Shown here: piece after piece, positions 31,989 to 44,641 of the stretch
Layout of the letters: every line of letters starts with the position of its first letter
Numbering within the stretch: position 1 is the first letter of the stretch
DNA from: Conchocele bisecta
Taxonomy: Eukaryota > Mollusca > Bivalvia > Lucinida > Thyasiridae
Length of the DNA stretch: 64,000 nt
Direction of reading: 5' to 3'
NCBI GenBank assembly: GCA_029237695.1
Contig: CM055265.1
Coordinates: 77,556,447-77,620,446 of the forward strand
Program-made: the position numbers and the translations under genes
The notes under the pieces: model-generated
The model's database searches: none
What the model was told of the DNA's origin: nothing
The model's input: the letters and a program-made list of their open reading frames with translations, nothing else

Positions 31989-32340
31989 TAAGGCCGGGCA
32001 AACGGGTTCGATCCCGTTTTAACCTGCTGCATTGGGGGGAAAATTCCAAAATCAGAACTGAATATTTACATCGAGAAACAATATATTCAGCCCTGAAATT
32101 AGAATAACCCGACTTGGTGGCAGGTCCATACCACACCAAAGTCACTTGGCTCCTTCCCCTGAAATAGGATTACGAATAATCGTAATACTCACATAAGGGG
32201 TATAACCAGATTCAACTGTCACATACAAAATGCCAAAGACGTATGTGAGGGCCAAACCAGGTCTCCAGTCAGAATTCCGGTAAGGATGAACCCCGATCGT
32301 TAAATTACCCATCGCTTGCACGCACCTTCCACCCACCCTT
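31989..32340 (+). mobile_element. SINE, tRNA-headed family A
   Basis: AAGGCCGGGCAAACGGGTTC with a perfect T-arm (AACGGG-TTCGATC-CCGTT, a pol III B box), then TTCAGCCCTGAAATTAGAAT, GGTATAACCAGATTCAACTG and a tail CACCTTCCACCCACC. The head upstream of AAGGCC is missing here. Confidence 0.85.
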
Positions 32341-33400
32341 ATAATAGTAATACAATTATATTATAATATAAGATTTAAACTCGTGCATTCAGTTAGATAT
32401 TTTGATATTGTTTTGTCTTGTCTTGCCATTCCATAGCAGCATTCATACTTCTATTGTTGGCAGGGAGATATATTGTACTTTACAATATACTTTATTTTTG
32501 TCGAATTATTGTGTAGTTATATGCCATTTAATGAGTTTTACTTATTTAAACATATGACAGAATTCAGCACCGGTGAATGCATATGATCTGTAAAAACATG
32601 ACGCCGTCAGTATACATAAATGTGGATCAAAGAAAACAACCGTAATCAAAAATATAATAATTCCGAGAAGAACATGGAGATGCTATATATTAAATACCAC
32701 AGGTAGGACACAGCTAATACAATTGTAATCGATATTATATGACAGACAATTTAGTTGTGCCACTACTAAACACTCACGGTAACAAAAACGATCATAGTAC
32801 ATGCAGACAGCAATACACATGGTACACAACCATATATAGAACGTGACAAACTTCAAGGTACCATAATATGGATATGAGGCATACAGTATTCACGCAATTG
32901 AATAGACTAATATGAAAATGCTGTTTGTGTCATCATAATTATATCATTGTTTTCTTACAGTTATATTTACAATATTAGCTTTCAATTACGGAAACCGATA
33001 TATTTTGTGTAATTAATGTCTTTTTTTGTACAGTATACATCCATTAATCATTTTTGATTCATCATTGCCATGTATAATACTGTCCTTTTCACTTATGATG
33101 GAGAGGTTTGCGGGAGAAATTATATGATGTCTAATCAGGTTCAACGACCCAACTGGACTGTTTTGACAATACCAAAGCGGCATCCTTGTTGTCATGTCTT
33201 CGTGTACTGCACTTCAATATGATTGTTTTTTTTGTAATGTTGGGACTGTTGGGTAATAGTTGTTGTCCATGTATACTGCATCTCTAGAGCCTCCATTAGC
33301 CATATATTTATTTCCTTTGAAATGTAATATTTAATCATTACACGATATGATTGCCATTGCGAGGTAATTTATCTTTATATATACGTCTGCCATGTATATA
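32341..33400. other. AT-rich centre of the large inverted-repeat element
   Basis: No coding frame, RNA gene or known repeat recognised. Confidence 0.4.
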
Positions 33401-34114
33401 AGTATCTAAGAGATATATTTACTTATAATCCGAGTAATTATATGCAACATTAGGCAACATTATTTTTATATTTGGCGGCCATCTATGATTTCTGCTATTG
33501 GTAGTTATCTAATTGTATTCCTAAGTTAGTAAAAACGTTCATAGTATACATAACTTCAGTAATTTTATTCCAATTTACTACGATATGACATCCATGTGCA
33601 ATTATATACTTAATTATTATTCTCTGTGCTGATCGTCATGGGATAATTTCTGTATATATGGCGGCCATCTTGGACTTTCGCTCTTCACGAATGTGTCTAG
33701 TTACGTAGCAAATTTACTGTAAGCGTTTATCATGTCAATATATCCAAGATTAGTATACATGTTGTTTTCATATGGAGTGTACGTGTTAGCAGTCATATCC
33801 AAAATATCATGTTACGTTTGGCGGCCATGTTGGATTTTTGCCATTTAACAGCGAATTGAAATTTAATGTTGATCACTTATCTTGATAAGTCAAGTAAATC
33901 CACTTTATGCTGTTAATGTATGCTAATACCTCATGTGGAAACAACTATATGACACACTATACCTGTTTGACAGCCATTTTGGATTTATGCAACTTTCTTA
34001 AAACGATCAAAGATGACATAGTGTCATCATGAGTCGGATTCTTGATGTTGATGATCTGGGCAATCAAAATCGCCAATAAAATATTTTATTTTATTGAAAA
34101 TAAAGTTAAGCTCC

Positions 34115-35087
34115 TGCATGGAACGTGCCATACACTTGGCTGCCAGACTATCTGACATCTGAGCGGGAAACGGGTTACCCCCACATACGTCAATCGATTT
34201 CATTGGTCGGTTACTTTGCAGATTTCCGATATTGTACCTCGGAAAAAAATGGCGACGGTGATAAACTGAAAGTGTTATGCACGCTGTTTTACAAAGAAAT
34301 GTTGAGAAATAACTAGTAAGGAAAAAGTAGTTGCATATAAATTATGAATGAAATTTGGTGTATTAATATTATTTAAACGTATTGTCAGATGATATCGGTA
34401 TCGAACAGTTCACGAAGTGTCAAAATTATGCGCGTATTCGTATCGAATATTCGAGTTTAGATTTCGCTATGTGGCCCAATGGGATGGAAGCCAGTCTCTA
34501 TAGCAAAGTAAATAGTAAATGATAAAAGTCATAAAATGAAAAATAGAAGTCAAACATGATATAGAGACATGGCATGTTAGTCTACCCGAATTTGTGCACC
34601 CGAAATGACGGGCAGAAAAAAAATGCAACCCACGAAAACCCATTACATTTTTAAAAAAAAACCTTTACCTTTAAATTTTCGAAACAAGTACATCTTTCAC
34701 TGTGTCAGGAACGATCTATGCTTCATTTCCATTTGCTTTTTATATCGTAATTTCACATTCAGACACATTTATTTTGACAAATTTACTAAATCAAAATTTG
34801 GAAATGTGTTGTTGTTGTTGTTGTTAAAGTCATGTCCAGCCGCTTATTTTTCGGCAACGCAAAAAAATCGTAATTCTAAATGCGACAGCTGTAATAGCGT
34901 AGTGGACATACCGAGATAGTAATCATTACGCCCAAATCGTAAAGGTTGGCATCTCTGCTTAAAATATAAATAGCAGGTCACAACTTCTGAAACGTTAGCA
35001 CGCCAATGTTCTCCTAGCTTGTACTCGAAATAGGACCGTGTCTGGGCCGAGAAAGCCTGAGAGCCCATCTGAATCAACCAATCAAGT
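34115..35087. other. non-coding; nothing recognised
   Basis: Includes a (GTT)5 run near 34811. Short frames at 34125 and 34605 lack any family signal. Confidence 0.4.
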
Positions 35088-35230
35088 GAGTGAGTGAATA
35101 GGGTTTAACGTCCGCTTTTCTGACATAGAGGTACAAGCCTCAGGGAGTCTACACGCAGACGGGTCAACGGGGTCGTGTCCCGTATCCACCTGTCTGAGGG
35201 GGGTAAATCCAAACTTCAGAATCAACCAAT
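35088..35230 (+). mobile_element. SINE family B, head fragment
   Basis: GTGAGTGAGTGAATAGGGTTTAACGTCCGC and GGGTCAACGGGGTCGTGTCC recur at 37259 in a longer copy. A family A tail fragment follows at 35398-35548. Confidence 0.75.
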
Positions 35231-35548
35231 CAAAACTTCCTAAATTCGAGCAGGAGAACGTGGGTCATAAGAATATTCAATGTCCAAGATAATAATGTAC
35301 TGTCCGTTTCACGAAACCTACCCAAATTTTACAGCTATATACAATTATTATTATTCAATTTATCATCCAAATTTAAAAATGATCCTTCTTTTTATTCATA
35401 TAACCAGATTCAACTCTTAAATACAAGAATTCTAAAAAACGTACGTGAGGACCAAACCAGTTCTCCAGGACGGATACCGGTAACGATGAATCCCGATCGT
35501 TAAAGTACCCTTAACATGTTCCCACCTCCACCCGCCCATGATAGAACC

Positions 35549-36600
35549 AGACCTATGGTTTGCAGATTAAATTCCTGTCAGCAGCAGCAACAAGAAGTGC
35601 GGGGACGATTGCATTTGTAGTTACAACGACGCGGGATGTGAGCTATAAGTAATTTAATAACCAACCACACTTCACCAAACACAACAGCTACGTACGGTTT
35701 ACATACCAGCGGCACCCATATAGACCTTCAACTACTGGCGCTGCAACCAGAACTGTTGAGAAATATCTGGATATTATTATATCAACATTTATTTCATCTT
35801 AAAAGGCATAAACTAAAAAAAAAATTATCATCACACCACAATCATCTGTTGGTAACATTTTTATTGAGAAATATTGAAAATGTGTATAATGTAAAGCAGA
35901 GAACATTTTTTTTTTCTTTCGTAACAATTTGTTTTAGATACAGAGTTAAGATTGTGTCATCAGGTGATCTTTCATAGTTCCAATAGTTCTCATCAAAAAC
36001 AGGTTTTGACACGATACACATAATTCTCATGACGTTTCTCATTTGCTACTCAAATTAGTAAATAAGACTCATCATTTAGTCTGGTTGCAACAAATGAGAT
36101 GAACACACTCTGAACCATGCCCAGTGACATACACCTCCCACCTCCCAACTACCAGTAGTTTCTGGTCTCATGTTTACGACTATCAGAACATTCCATTGTA
36201 CCCATCCATGTGCATATAAATTCATTGTTATTAAAACATATTCCAGATCTAATGTGATCTAAATTAATAAGTTTCAGGTTACTATCCAGTGAAACCAGTG
36301 TAATTTACACTGTTCGCTAGCAGATCACGTGCTGGACTCACTGGTGGTGCACTCTGCACCGGCGTAAAATGTTTCACGTAGAAAAATGCATCCGTTTCCT
36401 GACGAGATACCACTTGGCTATCACATGAACAGTTTTCATCAAGTAACCGGCACAAAAAATTTGGCGTTACTCGACGAAAATGTGTTTATGCAGTATCTTC
36501 TGCATGTAGCCGAATTTGTCAGGAATTAGGCACTTATTTCGAAGGGAAACATTTACTCTTGTGCGGAGTGCAGCATCAAGCTTCACTGTATATGTATTTT
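35549..36600. other. non-coding; nothing recognised
   Basis: No supported coding region. Short repeats only. Confidence 0.35.
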
Positions 36601-36606
36601 CTTAAT

Positions 36607-36832
36607 TTGTGGCTGTGAATTAGGCTTATGGAATTTGTGACCACTGTAGCTGCTGATCGAATAGGGCACTCTTGTAGCCTGATCTGCTGATAGTGATCTA
36701 TATTGTTTGTTTGAAGCATTATGGACGTTTTATTGATGCAATTTCGAACAGTGCAGATCCTGATCAGACTGTGCGGATCGGGAACTACACTGGTCGCAAA
36801 ACCCATAAGCCCCATTTCTTCAGTCACAGCCT
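36607..36832. mobile_element. GTCGCAAA-type foldback MITE
   Basis: Left TGTGGCTGTGAATTAGGCTT, right CCCCATTTCTTCAGTCACAG. The interior has GTGCAGATCCTGATCAGACT and CTACACTGGTCGCAAAA. Confidence 0.82.
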
Positions 36833-37258
36833 CAGTTTACAGAAATAGAAAATAATCAACTCGTCACAGCAAATGGATAGGTACAAATTCAGCTAAAAAC
36901 AGCAATACCTCTAAATAATACATTATAAATTGGTTTATAGAAAGATTACCACCTGTACATAATACCTGTACTTCTACAGATGCGAAGTTAAACTGGAAAA
37001 TCAGAAATAAAAGTTGTAGACAAATATATACAAAAAGGTACATTCCTTTGGGAGAAAAACAACCCTTGAAACACAGGAACAATGAAAAATCAATCAGCAT
37101 GATTTTACAAAAGATGTTCTTTTTATTTTATGACTTTCTGTTTATTTGTTTATTGGTGTTTAACGGCCTATCAACAGAACTATAGATCAACATTTGTCGA
37201 TTGAAACTGAAACGTATGATTTTTATACTTAACAGGTTGTGAACCCATTCTATGCTGT

Positions 37259-37740
37259 GGAGTGAGTGAGTGAATAGGGTTTAACGTCCGCTTTTCTGAC
37301 ATAGAGGTACAAGCCTCAGGGAGTCTACACGCAGACGGGTCAACGGGGTCGAGTCCCATATCCACCTGTCCAAGGGGGGTAAATCCCAACTTCAGAACTC
37401 AATATTTACAATCAAAATATATATTCAGTCCTGAAATTAGAACAACCTGATCTGGTGCCAGGCCCTCGCCACACCAGCATCATTTATCCCATCCCCTAAA
37501 AGTAATAGGATTAGCGCTAATCTTACTTTTATATATGGGGCATAGCCCGACTCAACTCTCACATACAAGAAAGCCAAAAATGTACATGAGGGCCAAATCC
37601 GGTATAGTGGGTTCCGGAAAGTATGAACCCAATCGTTAAGCCAGTTTAGTCGCCTTTTACGACAAGCAATGGCTACTGCAGCATTATTCTCAGGATCAGT
37701 TGATCCCGCCCCGGTGCCTGCACAGGGCTCTATCTATGCT
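37259..37740 (+). mobile_element. SINE family B, long copy with conserved 3' domain
   Basis: Head as at 35088, body shared with family A (TTCAGTCCTGAAATTAGAA), and a 3' part TTTAGTCGCCTTTTACGACA followed by AGCAATGGCTACTGCAG. That last motif resembles, from memory, a SINE domain conserved across animals (Nin-DC type). Confidence 0.72.
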
Positions 37741-38105
37741 GTGGAGAAGATTTTGTCTCTCGACAATGATCCATGCAGTTTGATCAGCGTCTGCACTTGT
37801 CGCCATTAAATTAGACAAGCATAAGGTTGCAGGAGTTTGCTAACAGACCAGCAGGTAGACTGGCCGCAAATGCTATAAACCCCATTTTGCCAGCCATATG
37901 TGGGGTTCCCTATAGAAAACTATATACATTTTTGTCGTCTGCTGCTTTTTTGTTTTCAATATTTCTCAACATTTTTTTGACAGCAAAGGAGAATTGCTCT
38001 GTTGGAGGTGATTTTCATGCACTGCCAAACATATTCTTGTCAAGATTAAGAAATAAAGCAAATATGCAAAAACAGCAGACCTCAATAGCAGTTTTCACTT
38101 TTCAC

Positions 38106-38314
38106 CCCTTACACTGCCTAATTAAATTTCGTCGTCTCCTGTTTTTTATTTTATTTTCCATTTTCCTCATTAAAAACATGGTTTGACAACACTTTAGAAA
38201 CAGTTCCATTGGAACTGATTCTGAAGTGCTGTCAAACCATTTTTATCGAGAAAGAAGACAAAATGTAACATAACAGCAGACGACAATTTACGGTTCCTGG
38301 CTTTCAAGGGTTAA
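38106..38314. mobile_element. TTAA foldback MITE, CGTCTGCTG family
   Basis: Inverted arms TCGTCGTCTCCTG ... CAGCAGACGACAA enclose a hairpin AAAACATGGTTTGACA ... TGTCAAACCATTTTT. Ends in GGGTTAA. Confidence 0.78.
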
Positions 38315-38587
38315 TATGCAAAACAATCTAGAGCAGAGTACCAGTGCAAGCTTGGATATATGAATATACAAGGTATGGGAATACATTACATCTAAATCCA
38401 ATGGTAACCAAGCAATTTCCGAAAATCAAGGTCAATCATTGGATCACACCATACTGTATGGGGCCTATTTGCTGAAAATGGATAAGAAAATCCACACATT
38501 CAGTGTGCAGAAAATCGCAAATATCGCAAATGTGGGATTCAATATCCAATTTCTATGCGACATGTAATGTGTATAGCAAAAATGTCT

Positions 38588-38826
38588 TTAACCCTTACAT
38601 CGCTATCTTAATTTTTTGTCGTCTGCTGTTTATTTTCTATTTTCCATTTTTATCATCAAAAACATGCTTTGACAGCACTTTAGAATAATTTACAACATGC
38701 TTTGACAGCACTTCAGAATCATTTCCATTGGAAAGTGCAGTCAAAACATGTTTTTATTGAGAAATAAGGCAAGATATAAAAGCAACAGCAGGCGACAATT
38801 GTTGTGAGTAGCGGTCTAAGGGTTAA
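38588..38826. mobile_element. TTAA foldback MITE, CGTCTGCTG family
   Basis: TTAACCCTTACATCGCTA at one end, GCGGTCTAAGGGTTAA at the other. Inner hairpin on AACATGCTTTGACAGCACTT. The AACATG-TTTGACAGCACTT module is duplicated once on the left arm. Confidence 0.85.
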
Positions 38827-39005
38827 TATTTCAAATTAATTTTCAGTACAAATAGCCCATACGGTATGACAATACGAGCTGAACTAGAGAATTACCAATT
38901 ATCGCAATGCCTTTTTGCCGATATTTACAAAATCAGTCCTATTATATTTGAGATGCATGCACTTGCCAGTGGCAATCATTGTTTACAATCAGAATACATG
39001 AGCAA

Positions 39006-39160
39006 TTGTGGCTGTGACTAGAGAAATGGGGCTGATGATATTTGTGTACCGTAGTTCCTGATCAAATAGCACACTCCTTTAGCCTAACAAACTATATTGC
39101 TTGCTTGTTAGAAGTATGATGGGTGACACATAAGCCCCATTTCTACAGTCACAGCCTCAA
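39006..39160. mobile_element. GTCGCAAA-type MITE, internally deleted
   Basis: Ends TTGTGGCTGTGACTAGAG and CCCCATTTCTACAGTCACAG are kept. The interior GATCAGACTG and GTCGCAAA part is missing. Confidence 0.78.
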
Positions 39161-39679
39161 CTAACTTGCACACATTCTCTGAAGTTAACTTAAATTTCAA
39201 TGTCATTACAGAAATAACTATAATATGCTTAAATAGTTCAAAATGACATTGCAATAAAGGTAATTTCCAGAAGCTGGCATTAATTAGTGTTTCACTGACG
39301 GCATCAAGTTAAAGCATAATGTGGGAAAGGTGGCGTTTCCCCAATGTCTTTTCTAGAATAGTTTGCTGTCTTTAATATCATCACACAAACCATGGCTCAG
39401 TCTGTTCATATCGTCATGGAACCATTCTAGATAGAATATTTTAAAGATACATTCGACATGAGCTCTATTCACAGACAATAATAGACCTAACTTATAAATA
39501 GATTTCAGAACTTGGAAAATCCGTCTTAGAACTACTTCCGTGGCATTCATTATGTTAGAAAGCGAACAAGTTTAACATCCCAGCAACAGCTAAGGTCATA
39601 TAGAGACAGGACCACAGTTTTAAAGTCTCATCCGACAGACCAGTGGGATGGACATGCTATGCAAGTCTTTTTCACGCCT

Positions 39680-39748
39680 AGGGTGAGAATTGAACTCACA
39701 ACCTCCGGCATTAGTCCAATGCCATATCCACTAGGCCACGGCCCATCC
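39680..39748 (-). repeat. tRNA-like SINE head (not a functional tRNA)
   Basis: Minus reads GGCCGTGGCCTAGTGGATAT (A-box-like), an arm GGCAT-TGGACTA-ATGCC, and GTGAG-TTCAATT-CTCAC (T-arm, B box). The acceptor stem does not pair and position 33 is not U, so it is a pol III promoter relic. Confidence 0.65.
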
Positions 39749-39776
39749 CTCATTATGTTAGAAGTGGAGGAGTATC

Positions 39777-40142
39777 AACAGCTAAGGTCATGTAAAGCCG
39801 GGCAAACGGGTTCGATCCCGTTTTAACCTGCTGCATTGGGGGGAAAATCCCAAAATCAGAACGGAATATTTACATCGAGCAAAAATATATTCAGCCCTGA
39901 AATTAGATAAACCTGACATAGTGCCAGGTCCATACCACACCAAAGTCACTTGGCACCATCCCATAAAATAGGATTACGAATTATCGTAAAACTCACATAG
40001 GGGTGTAACCAGATTCAACTGTCACATACAAAATGGCAATGACGTATGCGAGGGCCAAACCAGGTCTCCAGTTGGGATTTCGGTAAGGATGAACCCCGTT
40101 CGTTAAATTACCCATCGCATTCACCCACCTGCCACCCACTTA
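39777..40142 (+). mobile_element. SINE family A
   Basis: CAACAGCTAAGGTCATGTAA, GGGTTCGATCCCG, TTCAGCCCTGAAATTAGAT, ATAACC-like body and tail CCACCTGCCACCCAC. Nearly full length without the T-rich leader. Confidence 0.87.
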
Positions 40143-40649
40143 ATTTACACTGAGCAACATGATGTCAAGTGACAAATTCTGCCAATTCTGATGTTAATGA
40201 TGCCTTTGTAGTAAGCCTAAGGGAAGTTACTCGTAACTTTCCAACTTCGGTAACCTATTTATAAGACAGGGGACTGTTTCACTAAACTTTGTACAAATAA
40301 AATGTTTGTAAGTGCAAACTTTTGATAGTCTGTAAATTTCACATTAACAATGTTTTCTTATCGGATTTACATTTATTGACAATAAATGTAAATCCATTAT
40401 TTGAAATTTCCAAACGATCTTAAATTTGCTCTTACGAACATTTTAGTCGTACAAAGTTTAGTGAAACGGGCCCCTGGTCTATACTGGACAAATTTTGTTC
40501 AACTTTTGTCGAATGACCACACAAACTCATTCCAATTCCGTAACACATTATCAACATGGATCATTCGCTTACAGGGTGACCAATACATTAAGCTTGTGTA
40601 TGACAAAATCTACCATTTATTTGAGCCGTCGGCCGATAGAAACGCCCTT

Positions 40650-40915
40650 AACCCTGAAAAGACGGGAACCAAAATTGTCATCTGCTGTTGTTTCATAATT
40701 TTCGCTCTTTCTCAATAAAAACATGGTTTGACAGCACTTTGAATCATTTCCATTGATGTTTTGTTTGTTTGTTTGTTTATGGGTGTTTAACAGCCAATCA
40801 ACAGCTAAGGTCATGTAAGGCCAGGCAAACGGGTTCAATCCCGTTTTAACCTACTGAACTGTCAAAGCATTTTTTTTTATGAATAAAATGGAAAATAAAA
40901 CATAAACACGAGACT
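40650..40915. mobile_element. CGTCTGCTG foldback MITE split by a SINE A fragment
   Basis: The left half ends at ATTTCCATTGATG (40756). A SINE A head occupies 40757-40853 (TTGTTTGTTTATGGGTGTTT ... GTTCAATCCCGTTTTAACC). The right half resumes as AACTGTCAAAGCATTTTTTT. Confidence 0.72.
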
Positions 40916-41446
40916 TATTGGTTCAAGGTGTGTCATGGCCGACGGCATCAATATTGATCACCCTTGACCTCCCATAGTCGATAGACTGATCATAAACTGG
41001 TGTTCGTTGACACGAGGTAAGGTTGCCGAGTATAGGCAGTGATACTACCATACTAGACGACATGGATGAGCAGGCAGATTTGGGACTATGATAGTCGCAA
41101 ATATTGTATAGTCCATTTTGTCAGTCAACGGTCCAATTGTATTAGTAGTATCTCAAATTGTGTTACTGTTGGCTAGACGGTATAGATGGATCACAGTAAT
41201 ATGATTAAAAGCTGTATTTTTTCACCATGAACTACCAAGCTAGAAACTATTATCAAGTTGTGTAGACATCTCCCTTCTCACATAGCCACAGAACAATGTT
41301 CTATAAAGGAGTTGTAACACATTTAATGCAAAGAAAACACGAAAACACACAAATGCCCCCGGTGGCAAATTGGAGAAACTCGTAAACTTCTTAATCTGAC
41401 CCACAGTCACACATACGAACACACACTCCAAACACTATATGCCTCC

Positions 41447-41750
41447 CAGTAGCCGATTTCACCAAAATTGCTCAGCACACTTATCTAGCTAAAGTATACT
41501 TTGAGGGAGTTTATTTTTCCAGAAATGTATTATTTCATATAGAACTAACGACTGCATATATTTGATGATTAAAAGTAACCAAAAGTATTATACTGAATGT
41601 ATTACATTATCACAGCCAAAATGGCTGTGATAATGTAATAAGTTCAGTACAATAAAAATTAATAAACTTATCCTTAAATTGAAAATTTCTCCCTCAAAGT
41701 GTACTTAGCAAGATAAGTATACTTTGCAATTTTTGTGAAATCGGCTACTG
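41447..41750. mobile_element. 304-bp palindromic MITE, AGTAGCCGATTTC ends
   Basis: CAGTAGCCGATTTCACCAAA is mirrored at the other end, TTTTTGTGAAATCGGCTACTG. The centre is a tight palindrome, TTACATTATCACAGCC-AAAAT-GGCTGTGATAATGTAA. Confidence 0.88.
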
Positions 41751-42556
41751 ATATACCGATCGGGGCATAAAACTATAGTCATACACAAGCAAAAATGTCA
41801 GATTTGGTCACCCATAGTTAACAGTAAAATTAGTATTATAAGTCTCATTCCGTCTATACATGTACATATATATTATAACAAGCATAAATCATACATGACC
41901 AACATACATGAACAAGTTTTTATCATGGCGCATTCCCCCACGGACCATACACGTTTAATACTTTCTAGTTTTTGTTTTATCATATTGGTTCATTCCGCTA
42001 ACAGATCAAATATGAACAAAATAGTTTGTACGATGGCTCATTCAGTAGCAACAAGAACCGTTCATTGACAGCACAGAAATACATCTTGGCTCATTCTGGG
42101 TTTTCAACCTGTTAATGCAGGAAACTACGATCATATTTCCTGGTTTCAATTCAAAAAAATGTCTTGGTAGCACAGTAGAATTGAAAAGTGAAAAATTTAA
42201 TGGGTTTAACATCCCATTTTCAATTTTAAGGTCATTTAGGGACGGAAAATGAATCAAAATTGTCTGGCTGTTAGCAGGGCGACTTACTTGAGCAGCCCTG
42301 CACGAGTCAGAAAATTTAGGTTAATGAGAATTGTTGCACATGTAGTAATGATTGATTGATTGGGATTTTAGGTCTGTTCAACAACGGGGTCATATACAGG
42401 ACGGGAATGCATCATATGTGAGAAGCACTGTAGATTCGGTACGGAAATCACAATAAAAACTTTCAGCATTGAAATACTGTTTTCTGATCCAGTGCCAGGC
42501 ACCCTTACCCCACTGGATCACTAGGCTTCAGGTGTGAATCCCAGTAAGATTCATTG

Positions 42557-42799
42557 TTAACCCTTACACAGCTATCTTATTTTTGTTGTTATATCTGCTG
42601 TTTATTTTTCTATTCAAAAACATGGTTTGACAGCACTTTAGAATAATTTACAACATGGTTTGACAGCACTTCAGAATAATTTCCATTGAAAATGATTCTG
42701 AAGTGCTGTCAAATCATGTTTTTTTATGGAGAAAAAAAAAGGCAAGATATAAAAGCAACAGCAGACGACAATTGTTGTGTGTAGCGGTCTAAGGGTTAA
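42557..42799. mobile_element. TTAA foldback MITE, CGTCTGCTG family
   Basis: TTAACCCTTACACAGCTATC and AGCGGTCTAAGGGTTAA. As at 38588, the left arm carries AACATGGTTTGACAGCACTT twice. Confidence 0.86.
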
Positions 42800-43332
42800 G
42801 ATATGAATCCCTATAAAGGATGGATTCACCGTTCAGATATGCATTCCTTCTCATCCCATCCTCAGCCAAAGGTGCTGACATGGCATAGTTTTGTTTCATA
42901 ATAACTTACTAACTGTGCTAATGGGACACATTTTTGTTGAAATACACGGAAAAATGTCACACAAATCTGTTCCTGCCTTACGAAGTTAAATATGGCACAT
43001 CCCAACATGTATCACGCTCGACTTTATAACGAAGATCATACAAATGGAGTTCTCCAACAATGTTATAACCTGCCACAGGTGCATGGGACTTACATATGAA
43101 ACTGCTGTCCAAATACACACTCCAGTGATTATACAACTTTCCGATTAGGTACTTCATTCACACGTTCAAAATCACACAAGTAAAAATACCCAGCACAGCT
43201 ATTAAGCATCGACCAATCAAACTTCAAGTCGAGGTAATTTGCCGATAAAACTGCCTGATTTCGAGTTCATATTTTGGTATACTGACAAGGGGTATATTTT
43301 TTTTAATATCCAAGACATACCGAGAAACACTG

Positions 43333-43545
43333 CAGATCCAGAATCAGAACGGAATATTTACATCGAGAAAAAATATATTCAGCCCTTAAATTAGAATAAC
43401 CTGACCTGGTGCCAGGTCTATACCACACCAAGTCACCCTTCCCCTAAAAGAAATAGGATTATGAATAATCGTAATACTCATATAAGGGGTATAACCAGAT
43501 TCAACTGTCACATACGAAAATGCCAAAGACGTATGTATATTGCCA
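43333..43545 (+). mobile_element. SINE family A fragment
   Basis: Only the body is present: GAACGGAATATTTACATCGA, AGACGTATGT and neighbouring phrases shared with 47207-47607. Confidence 0.78.
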
Positions 43546-43571
43546 AAACACAGACATGAAGTAAGTGCTCC

Positions 43572-43965
43572 CAGGGCTCCAAATAAGGAATTAGTAATTG
43601 AATATTGTCACATTTCTGAAGCAATTGTGTATTTCAAAATTTTAATTGGGTAAAATAAAATCACACTACTGTTTACACATCAACAGACAGCAATTATTGA
43701 CTAGTTTGCTTCGAAATGAAAACATGTCTTGGCATTTCATTAGAATTGTCTCTTGGAGACAATTCTAATGAAATACCAAGATGTATTTTCATGGAAAGTA
43801 AGAAAAATGTGCCATATTTGTGGTCTGTTTATTGTTTTCTGCAGCATGATAAAGGTACCACAATTTTTTTTTATTGCTTTTTGAACTCACTACTTCTGAT
43901 TTCAATCCGGTTTTTGGCAATTTAATTGAGTATTTTAGCAGATACGCAGCTTATCTGGAGCTCTG
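43572..43965. mobile_element. CAGGGCTCC MITE, copy 1
   Basis: CAGGGCTCCAAATAAG at the left pairs with CTTATCTGGAGCTCTG at the right. The centre is a hairpin on ATTAGAATTGTCTCTTGGAG, with AAAACATGTCTTGGCATTTC on one side. Confidence 0.86.
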
Positions 43966-44576
43966 GGCTCCTTTGGAATAACTGAGACCTCGGCCAACCA
44001 AAGCTTAAATTTCAAGAAGAAACCTTTTAAAACACTTGTAGAAAAGTCCCAGTTCCCCGTGACAGGCCAACGACTCCACACATACCCAAGCTAATTGTCA
44101 CGGTATATACTGATGTCACACGCCACTCATGACAACCACAGTTGATGTTCCAACTCGCTACATCCTCCTAGTGTTAGACACATGCCGACCAACCCAACAT
44201 TCTATGGTAATAACGAACTCCGCTAACACATTCCAATATTTAACGTAGTAAAAATAAATCTGTATCAAAACCATGATAAAAACTGAACAGCATCATGGTT
44301 TGCAAAAACTGTATAAAACAACTATAAGGAACAGAAATTGTTTAGGAATGGAATAAAAGTTCCGCGGGACTAGAAAAATATATTAAATGTTTTCTTATAT
44401 AATATAAAAATGCAACAACATGCCTCTTACAAAAATCACCTTGACCAACCGATTGGTATTCTATGTCTTACAGAAAATAGGGCATCACAAACAGATTCAT
44501 TCCGACACTAAGTATGCCTTCCACTCCTCACATTCAGATTCTGATCAATAAAAAAATATATATTTCTCAATGGACG

Positions 44577-44641
44577 CATATGTTGTGACCACTCATTTGA
44601 ACCATCTCTACAAGACGGTTCAACTGGTGGTCACAACATAT
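44577..44641. repeat. hairpin, ATATGTTGTGACCAC arms
   Basis: ATATGTTGTGACCAC and TTGAACC on the left are mirrored by GGTTCAA and GTGGTCACAACATAT on the right. Confidence 0.82.

Larger units (their letters stand above)
31230..34114. mobile_element. large inverted-repeat element with AAGATGGCCGCC arms
   Basis: The left arm (31230-31990) and right arm (about 33400-34114, inverted) both open with GCTTAACTT..TTTT.AATAA and share AGAATCCGACT and GCATAAATCCAAGATGGC. Five motif copies on plus stand at 31354, 31505, 31656, 31835 and 31947. Four inverted copies stand at about 33472, 33660, 33819 and 33969. Spacing is 110-190 bp. The inner region is AT-rich and holds a SINE. No transposase is visible and no target duplication was identified. 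Confidence 0.7.

Noticed and set aside
36864..37100. 78-codon hydrophobic minus frame
   Set aside because: Apparent membrane-like content follows from T-rich codons in AT-rich DNA; no signal of conservation.
39680..39748. tRNA gene on minus
   Set aside because: A and B boxes and a T-arm are present, but the acceptor stem does not pair and the anticodon loop lacks U33.
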